64,000 bases of DNA from Cyclobacterium salsum. Its GTDB lineage: Bacteria > Bacteroidota > Bacteroidia > Cytophagales > Cyclobacteriaceae. Below the pieces are notes generated by a model. That model saw only the letters and a list, made by a program, of their open reading frames with translations. It was not told the origin of the DNA and ran no database searches. A program made the position numbers and the translations under genes. Below, piece after piece: positions 44,710 to 54,551 of this stretch; position 1 is the stretch's first letter; each line of letters begins with the position of its first letter. The stretch covers positions 124,001 to 188,000 of the forward strand of contig NZ_WNKG01000005.1 in assembly GCF_010119245.1 (NCBI RefSeq), written 5' to 3'.

Positions 44710-46317
44710 TTAATTATCTATACGTTTTTGTATTTCATCATCTGAAGGAAGGGGTATGCTCACGTTAGGCTCGTCAAAAAAACTATACCTGTTTTTTTCC
44801 CTTATCCGGGGAGTTCTCCAGTCGTCAATCATCTTCCGCTCAGGCCTTTCCTCAGAGCGCCAGGTAAATCCCTTCAATTGGGTCTGGTCCTCTTCTATGA
44901 GGTGGGGGGGCGTAAAGGAGGCTTCAGGTTTTATTGAATGACTGATTCTGGAAACGGTTCCTTCCTGAAACTCCATGATGATACGGCCACAAAGCAATTT
45001 ATTCAACCCTTTAAAAGTGGTGTCGTTTTCAAGCGCAAAATACAAGGATTCGCCATTTCCTTCTACGTCCAATAAATCCATATCCCCCTCTATAAAATAC
45101 GCTGTCATTTTTCTCCCTTTTATTTGGTTGAAATTGGCCACGGTGTCTCGGGTGATTGCAAACGCATTGTCTACCAGTAAGGCCTGGTCAATTTCCTGAT
45201 TTGCTATAATAAACCGGATACTGTCTGCTGTGATTTGGCTCTTATTATTCCATAATACCGGGTCGGAGAAAAGATATACGGTGGAGTCAGCATACTGATA
45301 GGCCATCGAATCCGCCCGTCCGGCCAGGTCTGACTTGATCATCCGCATATTTGGAAAGGCCAGCGTGAATCGATCCTCAGGGGCTTCACTGTCCTGAGAG
45401 ATCAAGGTGTCAGCAATCATATATAACGTATCGGCTTCAAAATACTTACGGACCAGTGCTTTTCCATATACTTTGGAATACTGGCGTTCTTCCCAATACT
45501 TCCCCTCCTCACCAAATACCTCCACGTTCCTTTCCTTATTAAAAATACTCACGTTTTCCCTTGCTTCATAATACTGCTCATTTTCGTCATAGTATAAGAT
45601 TTCTCCAGACACAATGCTATTTTCGGACTCCACATCCCCATCGTAAAACCGGAAGATTTTATTTTGAGTATCATAAAAAGTCCCTCTTTGGGCATTTAAT
45701 TTATTACCTTCTTTTGAAAGTATATTTGTAAGTTTTTCGGTTTCAGCAATCTTTGTTTGCGTATAATAGAATAGAATATTAGACCTCATGGTATAGTCTG
45801 GATTTTCCAAAACGACCTTTTCCATAAAAGTAATTTTTTCCTGCTGGGTTTCATAGATTCCTTCTACGCTGGTAAGCGTATTGGTACTGTCTTTGACCAT
45901 CCCCGAGTTAAAATAATTGGCCACTCCGGTACCCCTGTTATAGTCTAAAAAGTCTGTGAACAAGGTTGTTCCTTCATTTACCAGGACTACCTCATTGCGC
46001 AGGCGGGCCATTTGGGTGTCTCCGTCATACTCTGCATAGAGGCTGGTGACGGTTACCGAATCTTCCTGATTTTCAATTTTGACACTGCCGAATAATTTGG
46101 CCAGGTTATCCTGGGCGTAAAAATGGGCGGAATCACAATAGATAAGAGAGCTTTTGTGCTTCATGATCACATCTGTCAGTAAGCGGTCAAAGCCTTTTCC
46201 TGCCTGAAGTTTTTCGGCCTGTAGGATTTCAAGCGTGCTTTTTTCCTCCTGACCTTTTGCCTGGAGCGATGCCATCAGGATGAAAAGCCCCAGTAAAAGA
46301 ATTTTGTTTCGTATCAT
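44710..46317 (-). CDS. OstA/LptA-like LPS-assembly domain protein
   Basis: A 535-residue protein starting at MIRNKILLLGLF (46317); the longer frame from 46422 would hide this signal peptide, which ends LQAKGQ. The mature protein has repeated OstA/LptA beta-jellyroll signatures, such as HKSSLIYCDSAHFYAQDNLA followed by a VTSLYAEYDGDTQMARLRNE stretch, and many Asp/Asn-rich turns. It resembles the Bacteroidota OstA-like family thought to bridge LPS across the periplasm. The end is proline- and charge-rich. It is divergent from tilS. An LptF/G-type permease is encoded far upstream at 23054. Confidence 0.85.
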   Translation of the reverse strand: MIRNKILLLGLFILMASLQAKGQEEKSTLEILQAEKLQAGKGFDRLLTDVIMKHKSSLIYCDSAHFYAQDNLAKLFGSVKIENQEDSVTVTSLYAEYDGDTQMARLRNEVVLVNEGTTLFTDFLDYNRGTGVANYFNSGMVKDSTNTLTSVEGIYETQQEKITFMEKVVLENPDYTMRSNILFYYTQTKIAETEKLTNILSKEGNKLNAQRGTFYDTQNKIFRFYDGDVESENSIVSGEILYYDENEQYYEARENVSIFNKERNVEVFGEEGKYWEERQYSKVYGKALVRKYFEADTLYMIADTLISQDSEAPEDRFTLAFPNMRMIKSDLAGRADSMAYQYADSTVYLFSDPVLWNNKSQITADSIRFIIANQEIDQALLVDNAFAITRDTVANFNQIKGRKMTAYFIEGDMDLLDVEGNGESLYFALENDTTFKGLNKLLCGRIIMEFQEGTVSRISHSIKPEASFTPPHLIEEDQTQLKGFTWRSEERPERKMIDDWRTPRIREKNRYSFFDEPNVSIPLPSDDEIQKRIDN

Positions 46318-46366
46318 TCGTTTGTAATTCCAGGTCAAAATTAATAGAAAATGGTATTTTTGGGAT

Positions 46367-47698
46367 ATGCTCAGGAGTTTTATCCAACATGTACGGGAAA
46401 ATAACATTTTAGATGTCGACAATCGATATCTTTTGGCGATTAGCGGGGGAATTGACAGTGTGGTACTGGCACACCTGATGCATCGGGCGGGGTTTACGTT
46501 TAGTTTCCTTCATTGCAATTTTCAGTTGAGAGGAAAAGAAAGCGATATGGACGAGGTTTTTGTCCGTCAGCTGGCCCAAAGGCTGGACTGTGCAATTCAC
46601 GTCAAGGTTTTTGAGCCCGAAACCTACATGAAAGCCCAGGGTGTATCCTTGCAAATGGCTGCGAGAGAACTGAGGTACAGCTGGTTTGAGCAGATGAACA
46701 GGGATAACCAAACCGATGGGGTGGTGGTGGCGCATCATGCCGATGACCAGCTCGAAACCGTCCTGCTAAATTTATTGCGAGGGACCGGAATAGAGGGCTT
46801 GTATGGCATGTCCGAAAGGAGAGGTTGTGTCCTTAGGCCTCTGTTACCCTTTAGTAGAGTTGATATACAGTCGTATCTTACGAACGAATCGCTGGACTGG
46901 AGAGAGGACAGCAGTAACCTGAAAACGATCTACAAAAGAAATTTTATCCGTCATGAATTGTTTCCGCTGCTACAAAAATTTGATCCCAGGGGACCGGAAC
47001 TCATGAATTACAGTTTTGACAGGGTCAAGGATACCGGAAAAGCATTTTTTTATTTTTATGAACAATGGCTTAGCCAGCATGTAATTCAGGTTACATCCGA
47101 TGAGTACCTGGATTTTAAAAGTCTGGAAGGCGTTCCGGGAAAAACTTCTCTGCTGTTTTACTGGCTGCGGTCAAAGGGATTCGTGTATGCGCAGGTGAAG
47201 GAAATGGTACAAGCCATGGCCGATTCCGTCTCCGGAAAATGTTTTTTTTCCGGAAGTTGGATGGTAAACATTGACCGAGAAAGGTTAATTTTAGGTAAAA
47301 AACAGTCCGGTGAGGTATCCATGACGGTTGAGACGCATGCGATATCATTCCGGACTGATGATCAGACGGGCTATGAAATTCTCCACTTAAGGGAAGGCTG
47401 GCAGCTAGACCGGTCCAAGGAAAATGCACTATTGGACAAGCAGTTACTGGAATTTCCCTTACAAATAAGGAACTGGAGGCAAGGGGATAAGTTCAGACCG
47501 TTGGGCATGGGGCGGTTCAAAAAAGTGAGTGATTTCCTGATAGATACAAAAGTGCCTTTAATTTTGAAAGAACGAGTCAAGGTACTTTGTTCTGCCGGTG
47601 AGATTGTTTGGGTGATTGGCCTTCGAATAGACGATCGGTTTAAAGTAACCCAGGCCACTAAAGAAGTCGTGTATTTTAAAAAAAATGATAATGTTTAA
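46367..47698 (+). CDS. tilS: tRNA(Ile)-lysidine synthase
   Basis: It modifies C34 of the CAU-anticodon tRNA-Ile to lysidine with ATP, preventing AUA misreading. It is 443 residues. The PP-loop ATP motif is SGGIDSVVLAHLM at about 25-37, a second signature is VVVAHHADDQLETVLLNLLR, and the C-terminal TilS domain follows (NWRQGDKFRPLGMGRFKKVS). Its 3' end overlaps the next gene by 14 bases. Confidence 0.95.
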   Translation: MLRSFIQHVRENNILDVDNRYLLAISGGIDSVVLAHLMHRAGFTFSFLHCNFQLRGKESDMDEVFVRQLAQRLDCAIHVKVFEPETYMKAQGVSLQMAARELRYSWFEQMNRDNQTDGVVVAHHADDQLETVLLNLLRGTGIEGLYGMSERRGCVLRPLLPFSRVDIQSYLTNESLDWREDSSNLKTIYKRNFIRHELFPLLQKFDPRGPELMNYSFDRVKDTGKAFFYFYEQWLSQHVIQVTSDEYLDFKSLEGVPGKTSLLFYWLRSKGFVYAQVKEMVQAMADSVSGKCFFSGSWMVNIDRERLILGKKQSGEVSMTVETHAISFRTDDQTGYEILHLREGWQLDRSKENALLDKQLLEFPLQIRNWRQGDKFRPLGMGRFKKVSDFLIDTKVPLILKERVKVLCSAGEIVWVIGLRIDDRFKVTQATKEVVYFKKNDNV

Positions 47699-48206
47699 TC
47701 CTTTTAAAAAGAAATTCAGTCCTTCTGAGTTAAATCAATTCGATTTTTTAGGCAAAGCCAGGTTTTTTCAAGACCTCAGTTTCGATGAATTGGCTCGTTT
47801 TTTACCGGCAATACATCAACGGAAATACGAAAGGGATGAAGTAGTGTTTTTTAGAAATGATCCGAGTCAGGCATTGTACATACTGGAAAGAGGGGAAGTT
47901 ACTTTAAACATTGACATTCGGGGCAACTTTGAAACCATCATTAAATTGAAGGAAGGAAGGCCTTTTGGAGAAAATTCCATGCTGGCAGATTCAAAAAGAA
48001 TCTACACAGCCATCGTAAGCACCGAGGAGGCGATTTTATGGGTGATACCGAATTACGCCATCCTGGAAATTTTTAAAAATAACCAAAAAATAAAAGCAAA
48101 GATGATGACTGCTTTAGCCGATTTTTACAACCAAACCAATCAACAATTATTCTCTTCTTACCGAAATTCCTATGGGTTTTTTAACCTGGGGCAGATGTTC
48201 GAATAA
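47685..48206 (+). CDS. Cyclic-nucleotide-binding-domain protein
   Basis: A 173-residue Crp-like sensor domain without the DNA-binding helix-turn-helix. A lead of about 40 residues (FNPFKKKFSPSEL) precedes the cNMP beta-barrel (ERDEVVFFRNDPSQALYILE, and the phosphate-binding-cassette-like FGENSMLADSKRIYTAIV). The usual Arg of a cAMP-binding cassette is not clearly in place. It overlaps tilS by 14 bases (start ATG at 47685 or 47691). It may be a regulatory partner of another protein; function unknown. Confidence 0.85.
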   Translation: MIMFNPFKKKFSPSELNQFDFLGKARFFQDLSFDELARFLPAIHQRKYERDEVVFFRNDPSQALYILERGEVTLNIDIRGNFETIIKLKEGRPFGENSMLADSKRIYTAIVSTEEAILWVIPNYAILEIFKNNQKIKAKMMTALADFYNQTNQQLFSSYRNSYGFFNLGQMFE

Positions 48207-48291
48207 TTCGCAATAATCCTTCATTAAAAGCGCATTCTTTAATATCTTAGCGCATATTTTGAAAAATTACAATCTAAACCGATTATAAATA

Positions 48292-49230
48292 ATGACAAAA
48301 GTAACCGTAGTTGGAGCTGGAAATGTAGGCGCAACCTGTGCAGACGTTTTAGCTTACCGAGAGATTGCCGAGGAAATTGTTTTAGTGGATATCAAAGAGG
48401 GAGTTGCAGAAGGGAAAGCGTTGGATATCTGGCAAAAAGCTCCTATCAACGCATACGATAGCAGAACCATCGGAAGTACCAATGATTATTCCAAAACGGC
48501 TGGGTCCGATGTAGTTGTCATTACCTCTGGATTGCCCAGAAAACCTGGGATGACTCGTGACGATCTCATCGAGACCAATGCGGGAATCGTTAAAATGGTT
48601 ACTGAAAACGTGATCAAGCATTCACCGGAGGCTATTATTATTATCGTTTCCAACCCGCTGGATGTCATGACCTATCAGGCGCATATAACGTCCAAAAAGC
48701 CCAAAACAAAGGTGATTGGAATGGCAGGAATACTGGATACCGCCCGGTACAGGGCTTTTTTGGCGGAGGAATTGGATATTTCTCCCAAAGAGATTCAAGC
48801 CATTTTGATGGGAGGACATGGAGACACCATGGTTCCACTTCCAAGGTATACTACCGTGGCGGGTATTCCCGTGACCGAGCTCATTGCGAAAGACAAACTG
48901 GATGCCATCATTGAACGCACCAAATTTGGAGGCGGAGAGCTCGTGAAATTGATGGGGACTTCTGCCTGGTATGCGCCGGGATCGGCAGCGGCTCAAATGG
49001 TAGAATCTATCGTTAAAAATCAGAAAAGGGTATTCCCGGTTTGTATCAAACTGGACGGTGAGTATGGAATTGACGATTGTTACCTGGGTGTACCGGTAGT
49101 TTTAGGTAGAAATGGGGTCGAAAAAGTAATCGAACTTGACCTGAATAACGAAGAAAAAGCGTTGTTGGAGGTTTCCAGGACGCATGTCAAGGAAGTCATG
49201 ACCGTCCTTGATAAATTGGCTGAAAAATAA
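48292..49230 (+). CDS. mdh: Malate dehydrogenase
   Basis: An NAD-dependent TCA-cycle enzyme of the LDH-like MDH class, 312 residues. The nucleotide loop is VVGAGNVGATCADVLA. The substrate loop PRKPGMTRDDL carries the Arg that favours oxaloacetate over pyruvate, and catalysis uses His in GGHGDTMVPL. It has its own terminator downstream. Confidence 0.97.
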   Translation: MTKVTVVGAGNVGATCADVLAYREIAEEIVLVDIKEGVAEGKALDIWQKAPINAYDSRTIGSTNDYSKTAGSDVVVITSGLPRKPGMTRDDLIETNAGIVKMVTENVIKHSPEAIIIIVSNPLDVMTYQAHITSKKPKTKVIGMAGILDTARYRAFLAEELDISPKEIQAILMGGHGDTMVPLPRYTTVAGIPVTELIAKDKLDAIIERTKFGGGELVKLMGTSAWYAPGSAAAQMVESIVKNQKRVFPVCIKLDGEYGIDDCYLGVPVVLGRNGVEKVIELDLNNEEKALLEVSRTHVKEVMTVLDKLAEK

Positions 49231-49254
49231 TTGATAAACATTGTCAGTTTTTAG

Positions 49255-49287
49255 AAATCCCAACTTTTATCCGTTGGGATTTTTTTG
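49255..49287 (+). terminator. Intrinsic terminator after mdh
   Basis: AAATCCCAAC (49255-49264) pairs with GTTGGGATTT (49273-49282), a perfect 10-bp stem, and a T-run follows. It lies 24 bases after the mdh stop. Confidence 0.87.
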
Positions 49288-49309
49288 TTGTTTTGGTTAA
49301 ACGTTATCT

Positions 49310-52036
49310 GTGGTGAGCCAATTAAGAAACCTGCTGGTGGTGGTAGTGATCCTGGTTTTGGGGGTCGCAGCATTCCTAATCCTTAAAACGGACTATTTTG
49401 AAGACCAATGGGACGGTATCGAAATGGTATCGCCGAATGCTGTATTTTTGTTTGAAACAAAAAATCCCGTTGGCTTCTGGAATTCGCTGGTGGAGAAGCC
49501 CGTATGGGAAAAATTGAGTCAATTGCCCGGATTGGAGGAACTAGAATCTCAATTAATTTTTTTGGATAGTGTTTCCGGAAGGCAAGGAAAGCTACATCAA
49601 TACTTAAAGAACCAGCGGTTCAGGCTGTCCTTACATCCGCTTGGAAAAGAGGCCTACGGGTTTTTGGTGGGCATTGCCTTCGAAAACCGCGAATTCATTC
49701 GTTTTACTAAAAACCTGGAGAAGCAATTTGAGAATCAGGGTGGGACTCTCAAAAAAAGAACCTACAGCGGTATTTCTCTTTCTGAGGTCGGCCTGGGAGA
49801 TGGAGAAAATCGCTTTACTTATGCCACTTTTGATAATGTTTTACTTGGAAGCTACCACTCTTTTCTGGTAGAAGATGCTATACGTTATGCTCAATCCGAG
49901 GGGGTGGTCAATTTCAAGGCTACCTATCCTCATTTATTTGATCCTCAGAACCCATTACCCGAAGGCAGTATGTTGCGGGTTTCTGGTGACGGATTGGCTG
50001 GTTTTATTCAGGACCTCACTACTGGAAGTACGGATACGTTTTCTTCCGATTTGCGTGGAAATGATTTTTCTGCAAATCTGGTTCCCCAAATTTCCGGAGA
50101 AGAAATTTCCCTTAGTGGAGAGCTATACTCCAATGGTCGTTTGTACCAGGTGGAATTGGAGAAAGAGGGTGGCAATACCCGGCTTTTTTCTTCGCTAATC
50201 AGTAATCGGGCGGTATCTGTTTCACGCTATTTACTATCCGAGGCGGCTGATTTTGAATTGATTTCTAATGATAACTTTTCGCCTTTACCTACCGTGCAGG
50301 CAGAATTGGAGAATAATGAGTACATCCGGGAATTTCGTCAGGCAATTACTGGAAAAGTGGCATTGGTTTCAGAAGGTCTTCTGGATGAGCTATCCCAGCA
50401 AGTGCTTATTGTACAGGCTGACAATCCGGGTCGTGCCATTAATAATCTAAAATCATTTGCGCTTTCGCAGGTTCAAAACGACAGCTCAAAATTATTCCTG
50501 GATTACTACCTGGGGAAAGAACTGTTTTTATTGGATATGGAAGAATTTCCAGCGCATGTGTTTGGCGGCAATTTTACCGGATTTTTGAAATGTTACCTTA
50601 CGGTGGTGGATGACAAGCTGGTTTTTTCCAATAGTTTGAGGGCCCTGAGGAATTTGCTGGAAGACCTCTATCAGGACAACACCTGGGGAAAGTCGATTCG
50701 CTATCATGAGATGCTGAAAGCACGGGAAAGTACAGCTCCCTATCAGTTTTATCTGAACAATGATCGGTTTTATCCCATATTGACCCGTAGCAGCCATCCT
50801 TCCTGGAATGTCTTATTTCAAAAGTATTCGGGGGTTTTTGGTTCGTTTGACTGGCTGGACATATCCATTTTTGAAGATGGACGAATGGAGGCGAATCTTG
50901 GAATAGATTTAGAAGAAAAGGGTGGCGATAAAAGGCTTATTTTAAGTGAGAGCAGGCGTACGGATTTCGAGAGTCCCCTGATTTTTGGACCTATCGGATT
51001 ACAGAATTATAATGATAGAAGTACCGATTTTTTGGTTCAAGACCAGGACTTTTTCATTCATTTGCTTACGTATGAAGGGGAAACTATTTTTTCTCAACGC
51101 GTACCTGGCGAAATTATTTCGGATGTATTTCAGATTGATTATTATAAAAATGGAAAGCTTCAGCTGGTATTTGCCACACGAGATCTGATTTATGGATTGG
51201 ATAGGTATGGAAACCTGCTACCTGGCTTTCCTATTCATTTTGAGGAGGGCAGGGATATCGATTTCCTGAATGTATTGGATTACGACAACAATAAGGATTA
51301 TCGGTTTTTTGTGTCGGATCAGGAGGGCAACCTTTTTCTCTATTCAGGTAAGGGAGCGTTATTACCGGAATGGGAGCCCAAAACGACCAACCAAGGGGAG
51401 TTGACCGCCCCCCCTGCTCACCACAGGGTCCCGGGAATGGGCGACTTTATGGTGGCCATGCATACCAATGGCAGATTAGGTTTGTACAATCGCAGGGGAG
51501 AATCTAAAACGGGTGGGCCAATTTTACTGGGAGAAAACCTGTCCACTTCCTATGGGATAGAGGAAGGGATTTCAGAAGGGCAGGTGAAACTGGTGACCAT
51601 TAACGATGCGGGAGAGGTAGTCAAAGTCAATTTTAAAGGAGAGCTTACCTATCGAAATCAGCTGCTTCGACCGGACCGGGATACCCAATTTGAGCTTGTC
51701 AACGATCAAAATGGGGCGAATTTTGTCTGGGTAATCAAGGAATATAATAAAATAAGGGTGCTGAATTCTCAGGAGAGATTGCTCTTTGAAATGGATATAC
51801 TCTCCGATAGGTTGGATTACAGGTTTTTTTCTTTTGGTCCGGATAATGCCATTTTTGTGGTTTTGGATAGGATGCAGGAATTTGCATATTTGTATAATCA
51901 ACAGGGAGAACTTATAAACCAGAAACCGATTAATGTAAGTGGAGATCTTTGGATTCGCTTTTCCGGAAGCCGCAACGAATACACCCTTGTGACGGTTTAT
52001 ATGAACCAGATGAATGAATATATAGTACCTTTGTAA
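49310..52036 (+). CDS. Large membrane-anchored protein of unknown function
   Basis: A 908-residue protein with a GTG start at 49310 (a second GTG follows at 49313). One N-terminal membrane span (LRNLLVVVVILVLGVAAFLI, about residues 5-24) anchors a long periplasmic part. Residues about 30-560 look like the large DUF3352-type Bacteroidota proteins in rhythm (SPNAVFLFETKNPVGFWNSL), but I cannot confirm that. Residues about 590-880 have WD/PQQ-propeller-like short strands (FFVSDQEGNLFLYSGKGALL, LGLYNRRGES). There are no Cys pairs and no enzyme motif. It lies between mdh and an MscS gene, 23 bases before the latter, so the two may share a transcript. Confidence 0.75.
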   Translation: MVSQLRNLLVVVVILVLGVAAFLILKTDYFEDQWDGIEMVSPNAVFLFETKNPVGFWNSLVEKPVWEKLSQLPGLEELESQLIFLDSVSGRQGKLHQYLKNQRFRLSLHPLGKEAYGFLVGIAFENREFIRFTKNLEKQFENQGGTLKKRTYSGISLSEVGLGDGENRFTYATFDNVLLGSYHSFLVEDAIRYAQSEGVVNFKATYPHLFDPQNPLPEGSMLRVSGDGLAGFIQDLTTGSTDTFSSDLRGNDFSANLVPQISGEEISLSGELYSNGRLYQVELEKEGGNTRLFSSLISNRAVSVSRYLLSEAADFELISNDNFSPLPTVQAELENNEYIREFRQAITGKVALVSEGLLDELSQQVLIVQADNPGRAINNLKSFALSQVQNDSSKLFLDYYLGKELFLLDMEEFPAHVFGGNFTGFLKCYLTVVDDKLVFSNSLRALRNLLEDLYQDNTWGKSIRYHEMLKARESTAPYQFYLNNDRFYPILTRSSHPSWNVLFQKYSGVFGSFDWLDISIFEDGRMEANLGIDLEEKGGDKRLILSESRRTDFESPLIFGPIGLQNYNDRSTDFLVQDQDFFIHLLTYEGETIFSQRVPGEIISDVFQIDYYKNGKLQLVFATRDLIYGLDRYGNLLPGFPIHFEEGRDIDFLNVLDYDNNKDYRFFVSDQEGNLFLYSGKGALLPEWEPKTTNQGELTAPPAHHRVPGMGDFMVAMHTNGRLGLYNRRGESKTGGPILLGENLSTSYGIEEGISEGQVKLVTINDAGEVVKVNFKGELTYRNQLLRPDRDTQFELVNDQNGANFVWVIKEYNKIRVLNSQERLLFEMDILSDRLDYRFFSFGPDNAIFVVLDRMQEFAYLYNQQGELINQKPINVSGDLWIRFSGSRNEYTLVTVYMNQMNEYIVPL

Positions 52037-52059
52037 CACCTAGTCATTCTTTTGCAACT

Positions 52060-53739
52060 ATGAAAAAAAGTTTTTTACTTCTTCTAAGTTTCCTGTTTGC
52101 TCAGCTTTATTTTTGTTCATCTGCTTCCTTTGGGCAGGTATTTGATGCCGATATTTCGTACCTGCCCGACACCACCGATAACCATGATTTCAGCACTCCC
52201 TACCACACCACCTACACGTTTTTTTATCACCTGAATGAACTAAAATTCGATCCATCTATTTCCGCAGAGGCGTTGAATATGGAAGGAAGTGAAGGCCAAA
52301 ATCCGGAAGCGCTGGCCGTCATGTTAAAACAGGTCTTTGACGGAAATGGCGTTTACGTACATATGAACGATGTGCCCAATACCCCTAACTATCGGGATAC
52401 GGTGCGAAATGGCAAAGAGTTTTACGTTTTTGACGAAATTATCCTACCGGCTGTTTATTTGGAAAAGGTTGGAAATCGCTGGCTATTTTCATCAGTTACC
52501 GTTCAGAATATTAAATCGCTGCATAAAGAAACCTACCCGTATGGTACCGATAAGTTACTGACTTTATTACCCAAGCTGGGCAGTGAGGTTTATTTTGGCC
52601 TACATCTCTGGCAGCTTTTTGGGTTGTTCTTTTTATTATTAATGGTCTTTATTAGTCACAAGCTGTTTACCTTTCTGGTAGATCGGGGACTGTTTTTTAT
52701 GCTCGTCAGGGCGGGCTACGGAAAGCTTGGTAAGAAATACCTGTTGCCAGTAGCCAGAATCGTGAGCATTTACCTGATTGTTTTGTTCCTTGCTATTTTT
52801 ATTCGGGTGCTCCAACTGCCCATTTCGATCGTGTCCTGGGTGACGATTTTACTTAATGCGGTAAAACCGTTTATTGTGACGGTTATCTTTTACAAGCTGG
52901 TGGATGTATTCTCCGGTTACATGGAACGGATGGCAGAGAAGACCCGGTCTACATTGGATGACCAGCTGGTGCCATTGGTACGAAAGACGCTGAAGGCATT
53001 TGTCATTGTGGTTGGGTCCCTGTTTGTGCTTAAATATGGCCTGCGAATTGACATTGTCCCATTTTTGACCGGGCTATCGATCGGAGGCCTGGCATTTGCC
53101 TTGGCAGCACAGGATACCATCAAGAACTTTTTTGGATCGGTTATGATTTTCGTAGACAAGCCGTTTCAGGTTGGAGACTGGATCACCAGCGGCGACGTAG
53201 ATGGCACCGTGGAGGAGGTTGGGTTTAGGTCTACACGGGTGCGGACCTTTAGAAATTCCCTAATGTATATTCCGAATGGAAAAATTGCCGACGCCACGGT
53301 TGATAATCATGGTCTTCGTAACTACCGACGATTTTATAGCACCATTACGATTACCTATGATACTCCTCCGGAACTGGTTGAAGTATTTTTGGAGGGGCTG
53401 CGGAAAATCGTTCAAAATCACCCCAAAACCAGAAAAGATTATTACAATATCTACCTGAACAACCTTTCCGCCTATAGCCTGGATATCATGTTCTATGTGT
53501 TTTTTGAGGTGCCAAGTTGGCCTGAGGAGCTAAAGGCCAGGGAAGATTTAATTTTGGCTGCCATCCGCCTGGCTAACAAGCTGGAAGTGCGCTTCGCCTT
53601 TCCTACCCAAACGTTACACATGGAAACCTTCCCTGAAAAAAAGGGGTTTACCCCTATTTATCAAGGTGAAAAGGAAGGATATCAACGAAAACTGGATCAG
53701 TTTATTAAAGGGGAAGTAAACGGAGAACAACCTTCTTGA
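52060..53739 (+). CDS. MscS-family mechanosensitive ion channel
   Basis: A 559-residue channel-family protein that releases solutes on hypo-osmotic shock. A signal peptide is followed by a periplasmic domain of about 170 residues and then membrane segments at about 190-206, 230-250, 265-285 and 310-330. The MscS pore and beta domain begin at AAQDTIKNFFGSVMIFVDKP and continue through TRVRTFRNSLMYIPNG. The C-terminal alpha/beta domain ends TQTLHMET. The periplasmic extension is unlike E. coli MscS and could sense envelope status. Confidence 0.9.
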   Translation: MKKSFLLLLSFLFAQLYFCSSASFGQVFDADISYLPDTTDNHDFSTPYHTTYTFFYHLNELKFDPSISAEALNMEGSEGQNPEALAVMLKQVFDGNGVYVHMNDVPNTPNYRDTVRNGKEFYVFDEIILPAVYLEKVGNRWLFSSVTVQNIKSLHKETYPYGTDKLLTLLPKLGSEVYFGLHLWQLFGLFFLLLMVFISHKLFTFLVDRGLFFMLVRAGYGKLGKKYLLPVARIVSIYLIVLFLAIFIRVLQLPISIVSWVTILLNAVKPFIVTVIFYKLVDVFSGYMERMAEKTRSTLDDQLVPLVRKTLKAFVIVVGSLFVLKYGLRIDIVPFLTGLSIGGLAFALAAQDTIKNFFGSVMIFVDKPFQVGDWITSGDVDGTVEEVGFRSTRVRTFRNSLMYIPNGKIADATVDNHGLRNYRRFYSTITITYDTPPELVEVFLEGLRKIVQNHPKTRKDYYNIYLNNLSAYSLDIMFYVFFEVPSWPEELKAREDLILAAIRLANKLEVRFAFPTQTLHMETFPEKKGFTPIYQGEKEGYQRKLDQFIKGEVNGEQPS

Positions 53740-53754
53740 TAATGGGACCGTCGC

Positions 53755-54516
53755 CTAGACGATCAGCACTTCCACTCCCTTATCCTCTAACACCTGTACA
53801 TAGTGTTGGGGAAGGGCCTGATCCACAATGATGGTATCGATGTCTTCGATATTGGCGATTTTTCCAAAGCTCTTTTTTCCGAATTTACTGCTGTCTGCCA
53901 AAACAATGGTCTTTTGAACCGATCCGATCATGATGTGATTGAGGTGGGCCTCCATCATATTGGAGGTGGTCAGGCCGAATTCAGAATCAATGCCGTCAAC
54001 GCTGATGAAAAGTTTGCTACAGGCAAAATCCTTGATCATGGATGCGGCAAAATGACCTACCACCGAGCTGCTGCTTTTTCGAACTACCCCGCCCAACTGG
54101 ACAATTTCAACCTGGGGATAGTCTAATAAGGTCATACTTACGTTCAGAGCTCCCGTAAGTACGGTCAAGGGCAGGTCTTTTGGAAGGGCACGGGCAAAAG
54201 CGAGTACCGTGGTGCCCGATCCGATGATGATCGCATCTTTTTCTTTTAGGAGTTCAGCTGCCTTTCGGGCAATAGCCCGCTTTTGCTCCACTTGTACCAG
54301 TTGTTTTTCATAGACGGGTTTGTCATTTACATAAGGTGCTACCGGGGTGGCACTGCCATGAGACCGGAATAGCAAGCCTTTGTCCTCGAGTATTTTCAAG
54401 TCTTTCCGAACCGTTACCATGGTCACATTCATTTCTTTGCTCAGGGCGGCGACGCTTACATAACCAGCCTGATCTAACTTGTCCAAGATGTACTTATGTC
54501 TTTCCGCTATTACCAT
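53755..54516 (-). CDS. DeoR-family transcriptional repressor (GlpR-like)
   Basis: A 253-residue DeoR-type regulator. The N-terminal winged helix-turn-helix is at about 1-57 (ERHKYILDKLDQAGYVSVAA, then VTMVTVRKDLKILEDKGLL), and the C-terminal sugar-phosphate isomerase-like sensor has IIIGSGTTVLAFARAL. It is divergent from glpDKF with 94 bases between, and three direct repeats in that gap are the probable operator. By analogy with GlpR it would repress the glp genes until glycerol 3-phosphate binds; this is an inference from position. Confidence 0.9.
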   Translation of the reverse strand: MVIAERHKYILDKLDQAGYVSVAALSKEMNVTMVTVRKDLKILEDKGLLFRSHGSATPVAPYVNDKPVYEKQLVQVEQKRAIARKAAELLKEKDAIIIGSGTTVLAFARALPKDLPLTVLTGALNVSMTLLDYPQVEIVQLGGVVRKSSSSVVGHFAASMIKDFACSKLFISVDGIDSEFGLTTSNMMEAHLNHIMIGSVQKTIVLADSSKFGKKSFGKIANIEDIDTIIVDQALPQHYVQVLEDKGVEVLIV

Positions 54517-54551
54517 ATTGAAGCTATTTCACATTAAAGATATAAAAAATA

